Below, piece after piece: positions 61,032 through 64,000 of a DNA stretch of 64,000 nt. The notes beneath the pieces were generated by a model, which saw nothing but the letters and a program-made list of their open reading frames with translations, searched no databases and was not told where the DNA came from. The DNA comes from Christiangramia forsetii KT0803 (lineage in GTDB: Bacteria > Bacteroidota > Bacteroidia > Flavobacteriales > Flavobacteriaceae). Where the stretch lies: positions 3,166,501-3,230,500 of the forward strand of contig NC_008571.1 in NCBI RefSeq assembly GCF_000060345.1, read 5' to 3'. How positions within the stretch are numbered: the first letter of the stretch is position 1; each line of letters begins with the position of its first letter. Made by a program: the position numbers and the translations under genes.

Positions 61032-61072
61032 AAAAAAGAAAGCTCGTTCAAAATGAAGGAGCTTTCTTTTTA
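61032..61072. terminator. Bidirectional terminator
   Basis: AAAAAGAAAGCTC / GAGCTTTCTTTTT with a 13-base loop, between the NTF2-like gene and the convergent small gene. Confidence 0.85.
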
Positions 61073-61075
61073 TAT

Positions 61076-61309
61076 CTAATTCAATGAAGACTGAAAATTT
61101 CGCATCATCTTATAAATACATTTAAAAACGTATTTCCGTTTCTTCCTCGAAGGGCTTTTTTCAAACCGGAATTTAATAAATTTTCCACCCGGTTCATCAT
61201 TTGAAAACTGATAATTTGTACCGTCAAGAACAAATCGTGTCTTTTCAGAAAAGATAAAATCAGATACATATTTCTTTACCAACCTGCGTTTACCGGAAGA
61301 GCCTTTCAT
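61076..61309 (-). CDS. Small basic protein, function unknown
   Basis: A 77-residue protein starting at MKGSSGKRRLVKKYVSDF, very rich in Lys and Arg (SPSRKKRKYVFKCIYKMM). An upstream ATG at 61336 would add nine residues. I recognise no family. Charge suggests RNA or DNA binding, but nothing more can be said. It ends four bases from the shared terminator. Confidence 0.5.
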   Translation of the reverse strand: MKGSSGKRRLVKKYVSDFIFSEKTRFVLDGTNYQFSNDEPGGKFIKFRFEKSPSRKKRKYVFKCIYKMMRNFQSSLN

Positions 61310-61497
61310 ATTGTTTGGTTTTTGGTTAGGAAACATTTAAGGTACGAAAAAATAAATTGTATCTAAACTTCAAAATCAAAGTCAATTTTTTATTATCTCT
61401 TATCTCCGAAATTTTCTCAAATTCGTAGCATCATCCATGAAGTTGGATAGTGTAACTTTAAGACCAATCAAAAAATTAAAATTTCAATTATAATTCC

Positions 61498-61896
61498 ATG
61501 AAAAAATTCATCGATAAACTCGCTTATATCCATATTCAGGACAAAAAAATTCTTATGAGTTTGAGTAAGGGGAAATCTACCTGGTATATTCCCGGTGGAA
61601 AGAGGGATAAAGATGAATCTGACACAGAAGCTTTAGAGCGAGAGGTTGAAGAAGAACTTTCTGTAAACCTTATTTCAGAAAGCTTTATTAAATATGGAGT
61701 ATTTGAAGCTCAGGCTCATGGCCATCCTGAAGGAACCGTGGTGCGTATGACGTGTTATACGGCTGATTATAAGGGTATGTTGAAAGCAGCTTCTGAAATT
61801 GCAAAACTGGAATTTTTCCCATATTCCAGAAAGTCTGAAAGTTCACCTGTAGATCATCTCATTTTTGACGACCTCAAAAAGAAAGGCCTGCTCTAG
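61498..61896 (+). CDS. NUDIX hydrolase
   Basis: A 132-residue protein with the Nudix box GGKRDKDESDTEALEREVEE (the GX5EX7REUXEEXGU pattern). The N-terminus IDKLAYIHIQDKKILMSLSK is the strand before it. It hydrolyses a nucleoside diphosphate linked to some group X; the substrate is not predictable. It is 114 bases upstream of dinB. Confidence 0.9.
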   Translation: MKKFIDKLAYIHIQDKKILMSLSKGKSTWYIPGGKRDKDESDTEALEREVEEELSVNLISESFIKYGVFEAQAHGHPEGTVVRMTCYTADYKGMLKAASEIAKLEFFPYSRKSESSPVDHLIFDDLKKKGLL

Positions 61897-61968
61897 GTTT
61901 TCAGGCCTATTCCAAAATTACCAATTAGTTTTAACGCTCCTTCTACATCTTCAACCAAAATAATTTTA

Positions 61969-61988
61969 TAATTTTGGAATATTTCCAA
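61969..61988 (+). promoter_or_regulatory. dinB promoter box overlapped by a palindromic operator
   Basis: TAATTTTG (61969-61976) fits TAnnTTTG. It overlaps the perfect inverted repeat TTGGAA-TAT-TTCCAA at 61974-61988; a further half-site TTCCAA lies at 62002-62007, four bases before the start codon. A repressor bound here would block the promoter. The regulator is not in the window. Confidence 0.5.
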
Positions 61989-62010
61989 TTAAAAGGATTT
62001 ATTCCAATTT

Positions 62011-63231
62011 ATGAGTATTACTAAATCTATAATTCATCTGGATCTGGATACTTTCTTTGTTTCCGCAGAACGAAGAGAGCATCCTGAATTAAATAAAAAA
62101 CCCGTTATAGTTGGCGGACTCGGAGATCGTGGCGTAGTGGCTGCCTGTAGTTATGAAACCAGAAATTTTGGAGTACACTCCGGAATGCCCATGAAGGTAG
62201 CCCGGCAGTTATGTCCGGCGGCTACGGTTATTAAAGGAAATGCCTCGATCTACACTAAATTTTCTCATGAAGTGACTGAGGTGATACGTAGTAAGGTTCC
62301 TTCTTTTGAAAAAGCCAGCGTAGATGAGTTCTATGCAGATCTTACCGGGATGGATCGTTTTTTCGGGATCAACCAGTTTGCCAAAGAACTTCAGCAAAGT
62401 ATTTTAAAAGAAACCAGGTTACCTATTTCATTCGGACTTTCCCAAAATAAAATAGTTTCCAAGATCGCTACCGGGGAAGGCAAACCCTATGCTCAAAAGA
62501 TCATTGATCCGGGCACCGAAAAGAATTTTCTTGCTCCGCTTCCCGTAAATAAGATCCCTATGGTGGGCAATAAAACTTTTCAGAAATTACTAAATCTTGG
62601 AATACGAAGAATTGAGACTATACAAAAAATGCCTGTGGAAGTCCTGGAAAGTGTTCTGGGAAAAAACGGGCGTACCATATGGAAAAGAGCTCACGGGATC
62701 GATAATCCTCCGATTATCCCTTTCCACGAGCGAAAATCTATCTCGACAGAACGTACTTTTAACCGCGACACCATAGATATGGTTCGGTTGCATGCAACCC
62801 TGGTGGCGATGGCTGAAAGTCTTGCTTACCAGCTGAGACGAGGAAATAAGCTAACCTCGAACGTAAGTGTGAGGATACGATATTCAGACTTTCAGACCTA
62901 TAGTAAACAGGCAAAAATTTCTTATACCAGCGCCGACCATATTCTTATCCCAAAAGTAGAAGAATTGTTCAAACAGCTTTACTCGAGGCGAATGCTTATA
63001 AGACTTATCGGTGTTCGTTTTAGCGGACTCGTAGGCGGGCATTATCAGATCAATCTTTTTGATGATTCTGAAGAGATGCTCAGTCTCTATAATTCGATGG
63101 ATAAAATAAAAAAACGTTTTGGGGAGCATAGTGTGATGCGTGCCGTTAGCATGGATGTAAAAACGATCGGAAGAATGGGAAATCCGTTTAACGGTGAGCC
63201 TCCGGTGGTGCTTGCGCATAGAAAGCAATAA
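62011..63231 (+). CDS. dinB: Y-family DNA polymerase IV
   Basis: DinB (406 residues) copies damaged DNA. The palm has HLDLDTFFVSAERRE and KASVDEFYADLTGMD with the catalytic acids; CSYETRNFGVHSGMPM is the finger motif; LFGIRRIE-type HhH follows (LLNLGIRRIETIQKMP). A beta-clamp motif QINLFD lies near the end. With the dnaE paralogue that follows, it fits the translesion cassette known in many bacteria. Confidence 0.95.
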   Translation: MSITKSIIHLDLDTFFVSAERREHPELNKKPVIVGGLGDRGVVAACSYETRNFGVHSGMPMKVARQLCPAATVIKGNASIYTKFSHEVTEVIRSKVPSFEKASVDEFYADLTGMDRFFGINQFAKELQQSILKETRLPISFGLSQNKIVSKIATGEGKPYAQKIIDPGTEKNFLAPLPVNKIPMVGNKTFQKLLNLGIRRIETIQKMPVEVLESVLGKNGRTIWKRAHGIDNPPIIPFHERKSISTERTFNRDTIDMVRLHATLVAMAESLAYQLRRGNKLTSNVSVRIRYSDFQTYSKQAKISYTSADHILIPKVEELFKQLYSRRMLIRLIGVRFSGLVGGHYQINLFDDSEEMLSLYNSMDKIKKRFGEHSVMRAVSMDVKTIGRMGNPFNGEPPVVLAHRKQ

Positions 63232-63279
63232 ATAGACAGTAGATTTTAGACGTTAGACTTTAGATTCTGAGATTTTTCC

Positions 63280-63560
63280 CGATGATTGAGACACCAAAAA
63301 TGAGAATGTCACGTCCTCAGTTTCGACTTCGGGACCCGTAGGTGAGGAAAGCGTAAAAAAAGAATTGCTGTTTGACCGGAGGGAGTTCAATTCTTTTAGC
63401 TTCCGAGCCGTAACGGGTGAACAAGAAAATGAAGACTAGATTTTTTGTTTCTCCTGAGCGAAGTCGAAGGATTCATCAATGGAAAAAGAAAAGATAGAGA
63501 GCCTACCCTCCAAGGTGGAAGTATCACTCTATAGATGCTGAAACAAGTTCAGCATGACAA
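63280..63560 (+). repeat. Core repeat copy 3 with a nested class A repeat, plus a class B hairpin
   Basis: The core element (63313-63493) matches those in the tandem array, including the stem AAAAGAATTG/CAATTCTTTT. Within it, TTTGTTTCT is followed by CCTGAGCGAAGTCGAAGGA (inverted class A) where the other copies read TTTTCAGCA. Further on GATGCTGAAACAAGTTCAGC is a class B right half. This fills the 367-base gap between dinB and the second dnaE. Confidence 0.85.
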
Positions 63561-63597
63561 AAAAGAAAAATGATAACTGATAATTATTGATTGATCG

Positions 63598-64000
63598 TTG
63601 TACTTAAACTGCCATACATACTATTCACTCCGCTACGGCACCATGCCTACAGTAGAACTGTGTGAATTGGCGAAAAAAAACGGAGTAAAACAGCTCGCAG
63701 TTACCGATATTAATAACACCTCAGCCTGCCTGGAATTTTTAAAAATAACCAGAAGAACCAATCTCAAAGCGCTTGTAGGAATAGATTTTAGAAACGGAGC
63801 AGATCAACAATATGTGGGAATTGCCAAGAACAATACAGGCTACCGGCAATTAAACGAACATCTTTCAAATTATATTCACACCCATAAAGAATTTCCTGCT
63901 CAAGCCCCTCCTCTGCCGGACTGTTTTATTATTTATTCATTAGAAAAAGTCATCAGTCAGAAAAAAAAAGATTTTCGGGAGAATGAGTTTATAGGAATTT
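63598..64000 (+). CDS. Second DNA polymerase III alpha subunit (DnaE-type), N-terminal part
   Basis: Translation from a TTG codon gives (L/M)YLNCHTYYSLRYGTMPTV, the start of the PHP domain of a DnaE polymerase, followed by ELCELAKKNGVKQLAVTDIN and KALVGIDFR, all expected. No exonuclease domain precedes it, unlike the first dnaE in this window. The only ATG (63643) lies 15 codons inside the PHP motif and cannot be the true start. The gene runs off the window. Position after dinB suggests the error-prone partner of translesion synthesis. Confidence 0.85.
   Translation, partial: MYLNCHTYYSLRYGTMPTVELCELAKKNGVKQLAVTDINNTSACLEFLKITRRTNLKALVGIDFRNGADQQYVGIAKNNTGYRQLNEHLSNYIHTHKEFPAQAPPLPDCFIIYSLEKVISQKKKDFRENEFIGI

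Overview
The window is chromosomal DNA from a marine-type member of the Flavobacteriaceae (Bacteroidota). The evidence is a complete gldK-gldL-gldM-gldN block for gliding and type IX secretion, DUF983, DUF3098, DUF3127 and DUF4301 genes, a DnaE with an N-terminal proofreading domain, an S16 protein with a long charged tail, many lipoproteins with short lipoboxes, and promoters of the Bacteroidota TTG-N17-20-TAnnTTTG type. A Gramella/Christiangramia-like genus is my guess from overall gene order and protein style; no search was run.

Layout. 0-2 kb: 5' end of an ABC-F ATPase gene, a DUF983 protein and a DAO-type oxidoreductase. 2-6.8 kb: gldKLMN on the minus strand with its own promoter and terminator. 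6.8-10.6 kb: topA followed 3 bases later by an arginase-fold protein that has lost metal ligands. 10.7-18.6 kb: lipoproteins, an SDR, a decayed DUF1579-like pseudogene, DsbD, tRNA-Asp, a DUF58 protein, thioredoxin and a DJ-1-like lipoprotein. 18.7-25.3 kb: dnaE, a PA2169-type four-helix protein, rpsP-rimM. 25.4-29.4 kb: leuS, which carries an in-frame copy of dispersed repeats, and panE. 29.8-33.8 kb: a plus-strand run ftsX-DUF3098-uppP-truB-TonB-like-tag. 33.8-39.5 kb: aat, DUF3127, flavin reductase, histidine kinase, thioesterase, HIT, greA. 39.5-42.6 kb: a TonB-dependent receptor under a TPP riboswitch. 42.7-46.5 kb: a hybrid histidine kinase and an NtrC-type regulator, convergent with overlapping ends. 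46.5-51 kb: a structured non-coding stretch, arfB, and a thiamine-binding/PnuC/NadR-like/DUF4301 operon. 51-53 kb: about 1.6 kb dominated by repeats around a VOC gene. 53-60 kb: GGGP synthase, PPTase, ahcY, several envelope proteins, a DUF885 peptidase-like lipoprotein and an intradiol dioxygenase-like lipoprotein. 60.5-64 kb: an NTF2-like lipoprotein, NUDIX, dinB and the start of a second dnaE.

The most unusual feature is a family of short palindromic repeats (class A around CTTCGACTGCGCTCAG, class B paired hairpins around CTGAACTTGTTTCAG, class C 'TTTCTCCC..GGTCGAAATGAC', class D 'GCGTCACTGCGTTCGCAATGAC', and a longer core element of about 170 bases). They fill most gaps, have entered leuS in frame, and are nested inside each other at hairpin apices. 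No transposase is present in the window.

Regulatory highlights are the TPP riboswitch with a terminator before the TonB receptor, face-to-face promoters between that receptor and the hybrid kinase, a terminator hairpin directly after the greA promoter that resembles in layout the short leader RNAs of E. coli greA, and a perfect palindrome overlapping the dinB promoter.
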